The position numbers were made by a program, and so were the translations under genes. This document shows, piece after piece, positions 1 through 5,026 of a stretch of DNA of 5,734 nucleotides (positions are counted from its first letter, which is position 1; each line of letters opens with the position of its first letter). The notes under the pieces were generated by a model, which was not told the DNA's origin, made no database searches, and was given only the letters and a program-made list of their open reading frames with translations. The stretch is from Thioalkalivibrio sp. (lineage in GTDB: Bacteria; Pseudomonadota; Gammaproteobacteria; Ectothiorhodospirales; Ectothiorhodospiraceae): contig PWRV01000205.1 of assembly GCA_003563455.1 (NCBI GenBank), positions 1 to 5,734 of the forward strand. Direction: 5' to 3'.

Positions 1-218
1 ACCGTGGCAGCCGCCCCCTTGGCCGGCGCCGGGATCAACAGCGTCGAGCCGGCTTCGCCCTCGAGCTCCCCGGCCTTGACCACATCCGACAGGCGGCCCT
101 GCAGGGCCTCGTCCAGACCCTCGCCCTGAAGGCCGAGCTTGCGTTTCTGAAACAGCCCGACTGCACGCAGGCCTGCCTTGGGTTTGTCGATCGGGGACGT
201 CGTGACCGAGAATCGCAT
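1..218 (-). CDS. pepA: Leucyl aminopeptidase PepA, N-terminal fragment (cut by window edge)
   Basis: The reverse strand reads ATG at 218-216 and stays open to the window edge, giving 72 complete codons beginning MRFSVTTSPIDKPKAGLRAV. The later stretch DLxxxGELEGEAGSTLLIP-like (here VVKAGELEGEAGSTLLIPAP) matches the N-terminal, non-catalytic domain of family M17 leucyl aminopeptidases, where a GDLEGKxGQTLLL segment is typical. The family enzyme is a cytoplasmic, metal-dependent hexamer that removes N-terminal amino acids from peptides; in E. coli PepA also binds DNA. The catalytic metal-binding domain lies outside the window, so activity cannot be judged. A GAGG ribosome site (226-229 on the reverse strand) sits 7 nt before the ATG and supports this start. 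The divergent pepA/lptF arrangement, as in E. coli, strengthens the call. Confidence 0.9.
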   Translation of the reverse strand, partial: MRFSVTTSPIDKPKAGLRAVGLFQKRKLGLQGEGLDEALQGRLSDVVKAGELEGEAGSTLLIPAPAKGAAAT

Positions 219-256
219 CCGGAAACCTCGCGGGACGGGACGGGAATTGGGCGTTA

Positions 257-287
257 ATCTTAGCAGTGTGCGCAGCGCAGCAATCAA
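257..287 (-). promoter_or_regulatory. Possible sigma70-type promoter for pepA
   Basis: On the reverse strand TTGATT (282-287) is followed after 19 nt by TAAGAT (257-262), inside the only A+T-rich patch of the pepA-lptF gap. Transcription would begin near 250, leaving a leader of about 30 nt before the pepA ATG. The spacer is longer than the usual 17 nt and the match is partial. I see no convincing rightward -35/-10 pair for lptF, although its promoter probably lies in the same 132-base gap. Confidence 0.35.
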
Positions 288-302
288 GGCGGTCCAGAGA
301 GT

Positions 303-338
303 CCGGTTTCGGGTGCCGAACCGCGGGCGTTGCGCCCG
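303..338 (+). promoter_or_regulatory. Two adjacent hairpins in the lptF leader
   Basis: CGGTT-t-CGG (304-312) pairs with CCGAACCG (316-323), giving 8 pairs with one bulged T and a GTG loop. It is followed with no gap by CGGGCG (324-329) pairing with CGCCCG (333-338) around a TTG loop. Neither is followed by a T run, so they do not look like a terminator. They end 12 nt before the preferred GTG start of lptF and could influence its translation or mRNA stability. The pairing is visible in the sequence; the role is inference. Confidence 0.45.
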
Positions 339-350
339 ACGGGTAGTCGC

Positions 351-1454
351 GTGATCCGCGTCGGAATCATCGAGCGTTTCCTCGCCCGGGACTTCGTCGT
401 GAGCCAGGCCGCGGTCACCGCGGTCGTGTTGCTGGTGATCATCGGCGGGGTGATGGGCCGCACCCTGGGTGACGTCGCCGAGGGCCGCCTGCCGCTCGAC
501 GTGCTTCCGGCGCTGGTCGCCTTCGGTTCCTTTCGGGCGCTGATCCTGTTCTGGCCCGTCGCGCTCTTCCTCGCCTTCCTGCTGGTGCTGGGACGGCTGC
601 AGCGGGACAGCGAGCTCATCGCGATGCAGGCCGGGGGAGTGTCCTTTGCCCGGGTCTACCGTGCGATCTTCCTGGTCGCCGGCCCTTCCGCGCTGATTCT
701 GCTGTCCCTGATGTCCTTCGCGGTTCCGCGCGTGGAGCTCGTGGTGGAGGAGTTGCGCGATCAGGCGGACCGGCGTTCCGACCTGGTCGGGATCACGCCG
801 GGGCGCTTCCTCCGCTCGCGCGTGGGCGACCAGGTGTTCTTTGCCGAGCGGCTGAGCGCCGATCGCGAGGCCTTGCTGAACGTCTTTATTTTCGACCAGC
901 GCGAAGGCAAGGCCGAGATCACGGTTGCGGCGCGGGCGATCGCCGAGGTCACCGACGACGCCCGCTTCCTGGTTCTCGAGGAAGGACACCGCTACGTCGG
1001 TGCGCCCGGCGCGGCCGCATTCCAGCTGCTCTCGTTTGACCGCGCCCGCATGGCGGTGCCGGACCCCGACCTGGTGCAGCCCAGGCGCAGCCTCGACGCG
1101 CTGCCATTTTCCGAACTCTGGGAAATGCGGGATCGCCCGCGCGTCCGGGCCGAAATCGAATGGCGGCTGGCCTTGCCGGTGTCGGTGCTGATGCTTGCAC
1201 TGGTGGCGTTGCCGTTGGCGCTCACGCCGCCGCGCAGCGGTCGCTATGCGCGACTGCCGCTCGCGATTCTGGTCTACGTGATCTACGCCAATTTCCTGAT
1301 CATGGGCAAGTCCTGGCTGGAGGCCGGGCAGACGCCGATCTGGCTCGGGCTGTGGTGGGTCCACGTGATACCCCTGTCGGCCTGGCTGGTGATGTCCTGG
1401 CGCAGCGGGATGTGGAACCGCATGAGGCATTCGCTCTCGAGATCCCGGCCATGA
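351..1454 (+). CDS. lptF: LPS export ABC transporter permease LptF
   Basis: LptF (older name YjgP) is one of the two inner-membrane subunits of LptB2FG, which extracts lipopolysaccharide from the inner membrane and pushes it onto the periplasmic LptC/LptA bridge. The 367-residue product is close to E. coli LptF in length and shows the family plan: membrane segments at about 16-36, 62-80 and 102-124, a polar periplasmic beta domain from about 127 to 260, then three more membrane segments. Family signatures are LGRLQRDSELIAMQAGG (about 80-96), the cytoplasmic loop beside the LptB contact, and RAEIEWRLALP (266-276) before the fourth segment. I prefer GTG at 351 because the protein then begins MIRVGIIERFLARDF, like the MIIIRYLVRE start in E. 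coli. An in-frame TTG at 330 would add 7 residues but lies in a hairpin loop. The Shine-Dalgarno is weak (GGG at 341-343). It overlaps lptG by 4 bases. Confidence 0.96.
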   Translation: MIRVGIIERFLARDFVVSQAAVTAVVLLVIIGGVMGRTLGDVAEGRLPLDVLPALVAFGSFRALILFWPVALFLAFLLVLGRLQRDSELIAMQAGGVSFARVYRAIFLVAGPSALILLSLMSFAVPRVELVVEELRDQADRRSDLVGITPGRFLRSRVGDQVFFAERLSADREALLNVFIFDQREGKAEITVAARAIAEVTDDARFLVLEEGHRYVGAPGAAAFQLLSFDRARMAVPDPDLVQPRRSLDALPFSELWEMRDRPRVRAEIEWRLALPVSVLMLALVALPLALTPPRSGRYARLPLAILVYVIYANFLIMGKSWLEAGQTPIWLGLWWVHVIPLSAWLVMSWRSGMWNRMRHSLSRSRP

Positions 1455-2518
1455 CGACCGTCCTCGGCCGCTATGTGATCGCGCATGTGCTGACCGGCAC
1501 GCTGCTGGCCCTGCTGCTGCTGGTCGCGCTGGACGCGGTCTTCGCGATGATCGGGGAACTCGGCGATGTCGGCCGCGGCGGTTACGGCATCTGGGAGGCC
1601 GCTGCCTACGTGCTGCTGACACTGCCGCGGCGCATTTACGAGATGGTGCCCACCGCGGCGCTGCTGGGCAGCCTGCTGTGGCTGGGAAACCTTGCCGCCA
1701 ACAGCGAACTGACGGCGATGCGCTCGGCCGGGGTCACCCTTGGCCGACTGGTCTTCTGGGTGCTTCAGGGGGGGCTGATCGTGGTGCTCGGGATGGTCGC
1801 GCTCGGTGAGCTCGTGGCGCCCGGCGCGGAGGCCCGCGGACAGAACCTGAAGACCTTTGCCCTGGACGAGCGGTTGACCGTGAGCCGCATCGGGCTCTGG
1901 GCCCGCGACGGCAACCGCATCGTGCATGCCGAAGCAATACTGCCCGGCGACCGATTGTCGGGCGTTCGCGTCATCGAGATCAGCCCGGCCGGGGAGGTCA
2001 CGGAGATCACCGAGGCCCGCCAGGCCAGCTTCGAGGACGGCGCCTGGGTGCTGACCGACGTGCGCCGTTCCCGGCTGTCCGCCGCCGGAGTCCGGGCCGA
2101 GAGGGTGGAACACGAGCGGGTCGAACGGCTTTTGTCGCCGGAGTACCTGGGTGTGCTGGTGGTCGAACCGCGGCAGATGGCGGCGCTCGACCTGCTTGCC
2201 TACATCAGCTACCTTCGTGAAAACCGGCTGGATTCGGAGGCCTACGAGGTCGCTTTCTGGCAACGCCTGACCATGCCGGCCAGCACCTGGGGGATGCTGC
2301 TGCTGGCGATCCCGTTCCTGTTCGGGCGCCAACGCGAAGGCGGGGCGGGGCGCCGACTCTTCATCGGTGTGGTTCTTGGAATCAGCTTCGTGCTGGTGAT
2401 GCGCGTGATGACACACATGGGCATGGTCTACAACCTGCCGCCCTGGCTCGCGGCAAGTGCTCCACTGTGGCTGTTTCTGGCCATCGCCGTGGTGGCATTG
2501 AACCGGACCCGGGTCTGA
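1451..2518 (+). CDS. lptG: LPS export ABC transporter permease LptG
   Basis: LptG (older name YjgQ) pairs with LptF to form the membrane channel of the LptB2FG lipopolysaccharide exporter. The product is 355 residues, near the E. coli length. It begins MTTVLGRYVIAHVL, followed by a first membrane segment (about 13-34). The second and third segments frame the family signature PRRIYEMVPTAALLGSLLWL and LAANSELTAMRSAGVT (about 59-96), matching the E. coli PMAALLGALLGLG / SELVVMQASG region. A periplasmic domain of about 120-260 follows, then the C-terminal membrane half beginning WQRLTMPASTWGM (270-282). The ATG at 1451 overlaps the lptF stop as ATGA, with only a weak GAG (1439-1441) as ribosome site, so translation is probably coupled to lptF. 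The frame is open upstream to 1160, but that extension lies inside lptF and has no family resemblance. Confidence 0.97.
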   Translation: MTTVLGRYVIAHVLTGTLLALLLLVALDAVFAMIGELGDVGRGGYGIWEAAAYVLLTLPRRIYEMVPTAALLGSLLWLGNLAANSELTAMRSAGVTLGRLVFWVLQGGLIVVLGMVALGELVAPGAEARGQNLKTFALDERLTVSRIGLWARDGNRIVHAEAILPGDRLSGVRVIEISPAGEVTEITEARQASFEDGAWVLTDVRRSRLSAAGVRAERVEHERVERLLSPEYLGVLVVEPRQMAALDLLAYISYLRENRLDSEAYEVAFWQRLTMPASTWGMLLLAIPFLFGRQREGGAGRRLFIGVVLGISFVLVMRVMTHMGMVYNLPPWLAASAPLWLFLAIAVVALNRTRV

Positions 2519-2534
2519 GGGCGTTGATGGCAAA

Positions 2535-2566
2535 GGCCCCCGGCGCGCCGTAACGCACCGGGGGCC
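2535..2566. terminator. Bidirectional hairpin terminator between convergent genes
   Basis: GGCCCCCGG (2535-2543) pairs perfectly with CCGGGGGCC (2558-2566), and an inner GCG/CGC (2545-2547 with 2554-2556) extends the stem after a single mismatch. It lies 16 bases after the lptG stop and 31 bases past the stop of the convergent LysM gene. The T tract is poor: TTT on the reverse strand (2532-2534) and none on the forward strand. This is a strong stem in the right place, but intrinsic termination without a clear U run is uncertain. A second small stem, GCCCTG/CAGGGC (2590-2595 with 2599-2604), overlaps the stop codon of the LysM gene. Confidence 0.65.
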
Positions 2567-2597
2567 GACCCGCGATCAGCCCGGGACCAGCCCTGGT

Positions 2598-4202
2598 TCA
2601 GGGCAGGATCAGCGTGGTGCCCGGCCAGACCTGGTCGGGATTCTCAAGCACATGCTGGTTTGCCTGGTAGATCCGCGGCCAGGCGTTGCCCTCGCCGTAG
2701 AAGCGGGCCGCGATGCTGCTCAGGGTTTCGCCCTCGCCAACCTGGTAGAGCGTTCCGCCCTCGGTGCGGCTGACCAGCGACTGCGCACGCTGCATGTCCG
2801 CCGCCGCCTGTTCGATCGTCGCCTCCAGGGCCTCGCGATCCGCCCCGCTCCGGCGCATTGCCCGGTGCGCCTCGCGCAGCGTCTGTGCCGGCTCGGCTGC
2901 CGCCGCGCGGGCGGACTCGGCGTCAAGCGACCCGCCTTCCTCTGGCGGGAGAACCGCGCGCAGTGCGGCGAGTTCGCGTTCCGCGGCTGCCCGGATCTCG
3001 TTCCGCTCGGCGGTGACCCGGGCCAGCTCGGCCTGGGCGGATGTCAGCGCGGACTGCAGGCGGGTCACCTCGCCCTGCATGTCTGCAAGGGCTTCCGCCG
3101 CCTCTTCCCGAACGGCTGCGGTTTCGGCCTGCGCACCCTCGACCGCGGCCTGCAGCGCCGACTTGTCGGCCTCGAGACTGGCGATGCGCTCGGCCTGCTC
3201 AGAGACTTCCTGCCGTGCGGCCTCGGTTGCGGCCTGCGCGGTCTCCAGTTCGTTCTGCAGGTTGGCCTTGTCGGTCTCGAGCGCCGTGATTCTCTCGGCT
3301 TTTTCGGCCGCTTCGTTCCGGGCTTCGGCCAGTGCGGTCTCGGTGGTTTCGAGCTGCCCCTCGAGCTCGGTGACTTCGGCGCGGAGCAGGGCATGCTGCT
3401 CGCCCAGGTCCGCCTGTTCCGAGCGCGCGGTGGCGAGTTCGGCCTCGAGGATCTCCCTGGCCCCCTCGGCCTCCGTCAGTTCGCTCTGCAGGGCCTCCTT
3501 TTCCGCCCGGACCTCAGCCAGTTCGTTCTCCAGCGCCTCATTCTCCGCCAGCACCCCGTCCAGTTCGGCCCGGGTGGTCTCGCGCTCCCGCTCAAGCTCG
3601 GTGACGCGGGCGCGGAGCAGCGCAACCTGTTCGCCCAGATCCGCCTGTTCCGAGCGCGCGATGGCGAGTTCGGCCTCGAGGATCTCCTTGGCGCCCTCGG
3701 TCTCGGCCAATTCGCTCTGCAGGGCCTGCCTCTCGGCCCGAACATCGGCCAGCTCGGCCCGGGTGGTCTCGCGCTCTCGCTCGAGTTCGGTGATCTCGGC
3801 GCGGAGCAGGGCACGCTGCTCGCCCAGATCCGCCTGTTCCGAGCGCGCGACGGCGAGTTCGGCCTCGAGGATCTCCTTCGCGCCCTCGGTCTCGGCCAAT
3901 TCGCTTTGCAGGGCCTGCCTCTCGGCCCGGACGTCGGCCAGTGCAGACTCGGTGGTTTCGAGTTGTCCCTCGAGTTCGTCGACCTTTGCTTTCAGCTCCG
4001 CCTGCCGTGTCTGGAGGTTTCCGTGTTCATCGCGAAGGGTCTGCAGTTCCGACTGCAACTGCTCGGTCTGCATCGCTCCGTCGTGTTGCTCGGCATGCGG
4101 ATAGCCTGTTACCGCAAGCAGGAGTACCCCTGCTGCAACGGCGCCAATCCTTGGCCCGGTTCGTCGGACCTGTGTGCTGTCTTTCGCGGCTGGATCGATC
4201 AT
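2598..4202 (-). CDS. Membrane-anchored or exported coiled-coil protein with C-terminal LysM domain
   Basis: The product is 534 residues. A short basic N-terminus (R13, R14, R18) precedes a hydrophobic segment at about 19-33 (GAVAAGVLLLAV), either a signal peptide (possible cut after A37, PHA) or an uncleaved anchor. Residues about 45-415 are an almost uninterrupted Glu/Ala/Leu/Arg-rich coiled coil with tandem internal repeats. A proline/glycine hinge (PPEEGG, 419-424) and an Ala-rich helical stretch follow. The last 50 residues (485-534) form a LysM domain, YQVGEGETLSSIAARFYG through VWPGTTLILP, close in pattern to the LysM of E. coli Kbp/YgaU. LysM domains bind N-acetylglucosamine-containing glycans such as peptidoglycan, so the inferred role is a rod between inner membrane and cell wall. 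ATG 4202 is chosen because the signal segment follows it and AAGGAG (4213-4218) lies 10 nt upstream; the open frame to 4466 lacks these. I do not recognise a named orthologue. It converges on lptG and diverges from the cytochrome gene. Confidence 0.9.
   Translation of the reverse strand: MIDPAAKDSTQVRRTGPRIGAVAAGVLLLAVTGYPHAEQHDGAMQTEQLQSELQTLRDEHGNLQTRQAELKAKVDELEGQLETTESALADVRAERQALQSELAETEGAKEILEAELAVARSEQADLGEQRALLRAEITELERERETTRAELADVRAERQALQSELAETEGAKEILEAELAIARSEQADLGEQVALLRARVTELERERETTRAELDGVLAENEALENELAEVRAEKEALQSELTEAEGAREILEAELATARSEQADLGEQHALLRAEVTELEGQLETTETALAEARNEAAEKAERITALETDKANLQNELETAQAATEAARQEVSEQAERIASLEADKSALQAAVEGAQAETAAVREEAAEALADMQGEVTRLQSALTSAQAELARVTAERNEIRAAAERELAALRAVLPPEEGGSLDAESARAAAAEPAQTLREAHRAMRRSGADREALEATIEQAAADMQRAQSLVSRTEGGTLYQVGEGETLSSIAARFYGEGNAWPRIYQANQHVLENPDQVWPGTTLILP
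3090..3299 (-). repeat. Two tandem 105-bp coiled-coil coding repeats
   Basis: Residues 302-336 and 337-371 of the LysM protein are two 35-residue copies (five heptads each), starting AERITALETDKANLQ and AERIASLEADKSALQ. They diverge more than the 63-residue blocks upstream, so this is an older duplication. The boundary between copies is at 3194/3195. Confidence 0.75.
3375..3983 (-). repeat. Three tandem coiled-coil coding repeats (189, 189 and 231 bp)
   Basis: Within the LysM protein gene, residues 74-136 (3795-3983), 137-199 (3606-3794) and 200-276 (3375-3605) are tandem copies of one block running from xxELExxxETT through SELAETEGAKEILEAELA to SEQADLGEQxALLRAE. The first two are 63 residues (nine heptads). 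The third is 77 residues (eleven heptads) through an extra 14-residue segment at 215-228. A partial fourth start (ELEGQLETTETALAEAR, from residue 279) follows and resembles the beginning of block 1. Bases 3631-3752 and 3820-3941 differ at only 5 of 122 positions by my count, so at least part of the array is recent or kept uniform by gene conversion. Confidence 0.9.
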
Positions 4203-4268
4203 CAGTTCTGGTCTCCTTGCAGCGGTTGATGCCCCGGCTGTTGGTGTTCTTCGCGGGACTTTTCTGAA

Positions 4269-4313
4269 TGTGGCGCGCCTGTACCCGGGAACGATCAGGT
4301 ACGGCGCCGCACA
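4269..4313. repeat. Imperfect inverted repeat in the leader of the LysM gene
   Basis: Arms TGT-GGCGC...GTACC and GGTAC...GCGCC...ACA pair in three blocks: 4269-4271 with 4311-4313, 4272-4276 with 4304-4308, and 4281-4285 with 4298-4302. Small bulges separate the blocks and the loop is 12 nt (4286-4297). It could be an RNA stem in the LysM gene leader or a protein-binding site serving both divergent genes. No T run follows it on the reverse strand, so it is unlikely to be a terminator. Confidence 0.4.
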
Positions 4314-4340
4314 TCCCGGTCGTTGTTGACGCGTCTGTGG

Positions 4341-4371
4341 AGTGTAGCCAAGGTCGTGGTCGCGAAACCAA
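4341..4371 (-). promoter_or_regulatory. Possible sigma70-type promoter for the LysM gene
   Basis: On the reverse strand TTGGTT (4366-4371) precedes TACACT (4341-4346) by 19 nt. Transcription would start near 4334, giving a leader of about 130 nt that contains the inverted repeat at 4269-4313. The -10 resembles consensus at four of six bases; the -35 and the spacing are poor. Confidence 0.25.
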
Positions 4372-4514
4372 CTTTTTCGACATCCCTGCGGTCCGGTTCC
4401 CCGACCCGGAGCCATCGGCGACGGATCGTCCCTGCAAGCAGCGCCGAATTGGACCCCCCTTCGCAAGCCGCCGTATCGTCACCGTATCCGCCCTCAGTCA
4501 AGCACGGAGTAACG

Positions 4515-4973
4515 ATGCCTCAACGAATCCTGCCTGCCCTGGTGATGATCACTGGATTTGCGCTGATGGGCTGCGGCGAGCCGCCGCGCGAGGCCGAGCA
4601 CCGAGATGCGGATACGGGGCGCTGGTACACGGTTGATCAGGTGATGCAGGGTGGCCCCGTGTACGCCGAGCACTGTGCCGCCTGCCACGGCGCCCGGGCC
4701 GAAGGCGCGGAGGAATGGTTCCGCCGGTTGCCCGACGGCCGTTGGCGGCCACCGCCGCTGAACGGCACCGCGCACACCTGGCACCATCCCCTCTGGCAAC
4801 TGCGGCAGCACATCCGCGAGGGCTCGGATCCGCAGCACGGGAACATGCCGGCCTTCGAGGATGTGCTGACCCCGTCCGAGATTGACGCGGTGATCGCCTG
4901 GTTTCAGAGCCACTGGCCCAACGAGATCTACCAGGCCTGGCTCGTTTACGATGCCAATACGCCCGAGCCCTGA
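4515..4973 (+). CDS. Mono-haem class I cytochrome c, predicted lipoprotein
   Basis: The 152-residue product has a haem c attachment motif CAACH at 54-58 and a likely axial methionine at M111 (GNMPAF), the layout of small class I cytochromes of the CBB3/cytochrome c6-like type. Residues 1-20 form a lipoprotein signal: a hydrophobic run then LMGC, with Cys20 as the predicted lipidated residue and Gly at +2. The mature protein should therefore be tethered to a membrane on the periplasmic side and carry single electrons; its partners cannot be read from the sequence. Between haem and Met ligand lies PPPLNGTAHTWHHPLWQL (79-96), rich in His and Trp. The C-terminal helix IDAVIAWFQSHWP (123-135) is the usual final helix of these cytochromes. 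ATG 4515 is chosen because GGAG (4506-4509) lies 5 nt upstream and the signal starts there; the frame is open back to 4323 but that extension would bury the signal. It is convergent with the next gene. Confidence 0.92.
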   Translation: MPQRILPALVMITGFALMGCGEPPREAEHRDADTGRWYTVDQVMQGGPVYAEHCAACHGARAEGAEEWFRRLPDGRWRPPPLNGTAHTWHHPLWQLRQHIREGSDPQHGNMPAFEDVLTPSEIDAVIAWFQSHWPNEIYQAWLVYDANTPEP

Positions 4974-4974
4974 G

Positions 4975-5026
4975 CGGCTTCGCAACCGCCGATCCGGCCC
5001 TCGCTCAGAAGGGCTTCGAGAAGCCG
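4975..5026. terminator. Weak hairpins between the convergent cytochrome and hypothetical genes
   Basis: CGGCTTC (4975-4981) can pair with GAAGCCG (5020-5026), enclosing a smaller GCCCT/AGGGC stem (4997-5001 with 5010-5014). There is no T tract on either strand, the loop between the outer arms is long, and the structure runs into the coding end of the leftward gene. It may help termination in the 31-base gap, but the support is weak. Confidence 0.25.

Larger units (their letters stand above)
4203..4514. other. Divergent intergenic region between the LysM gene and the cytochrome gene
   Basis: These 312 bases separate two divergent starts and I see no credible gene in them. The open frames crossing the region on both strands have arginine/serine/proline-rich translations with no recognisable family pattern. 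The region holds a good ribosome site for each flanking gene (AAGGAG on the reverse strand at 4213-4218; GGAG on the forward strand at 4506-4509), an imperfect inverted repeat at 4269-4313, a possible leftward promoter at 4341-4371, and a short direct repeat at 4471-4488. No convincing forward sigma70 promoter was found: TTGACG (4326-4331) and TTGGAC (4449-4454) lack a well-spaced -10. Confidence 0.7.

Noticed and set aside
330..350. TTG start for lptF, 7 codons upstream
   Set aside because: It is a rare start codon inside a hairpin loop without a ribosome site, and the added residues are not family-like. GTG 351 gives the expected N-terminus.
1160..1450. N-terminal extension of lptG upstream of 1451
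   Set aside because: It overlaps lptF in another frame and resembles nothing in the LptG family. The ATGA junction start gives the normal family length and N-terminus.
1283..2533. Long open frame (416 codons) on the reverse strand across lptF/lptG
   Set aside because: It is antisense to two clearly recognised genes. Its translation is rich in Gln, His, Arg and Pro with no recognisable domain, as expected for a shadow frame in G+C-rich DNA.
3090..3983. Repeats as a CRISPR array or other non-coding repeat
   Set aside because: The repeats keep one reading frame, have no unique spacers and encode heptad coiled coil.
2652..4229. Two long forward open frames (525 and 446 codons) antisense to the LysM gene
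   Set aside because: Their translations are low-complexity Leu/Gly/Phe and Ser/Arg/Ala repeats mirroring the coiled-coil repeats on the other strand. No ribosome site or domain supports them.
4308..4360. Forward promoter based on TTGACG at 4326-4331
   Set aside because: No -10-like hexamer occurs at 16-18 nt spacing; the nearest candidates are 11-13 nt away or not A+T-rich.
4203..4466. Upstream extension of the LysM protein to 4466
   Set aside because: The extra 88 residues are Arg/Pro-rich and would bury the hydrophobic export segment. ATG 4202 has a good AAGGAG site.
4323..4514. Upstream extension of the cytochrome to 4323
   Set aside because: It would place 64 residues before the lipoprotein signal. 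ATG 4515 has a GGAG site and gives a standard signal with lipobox.
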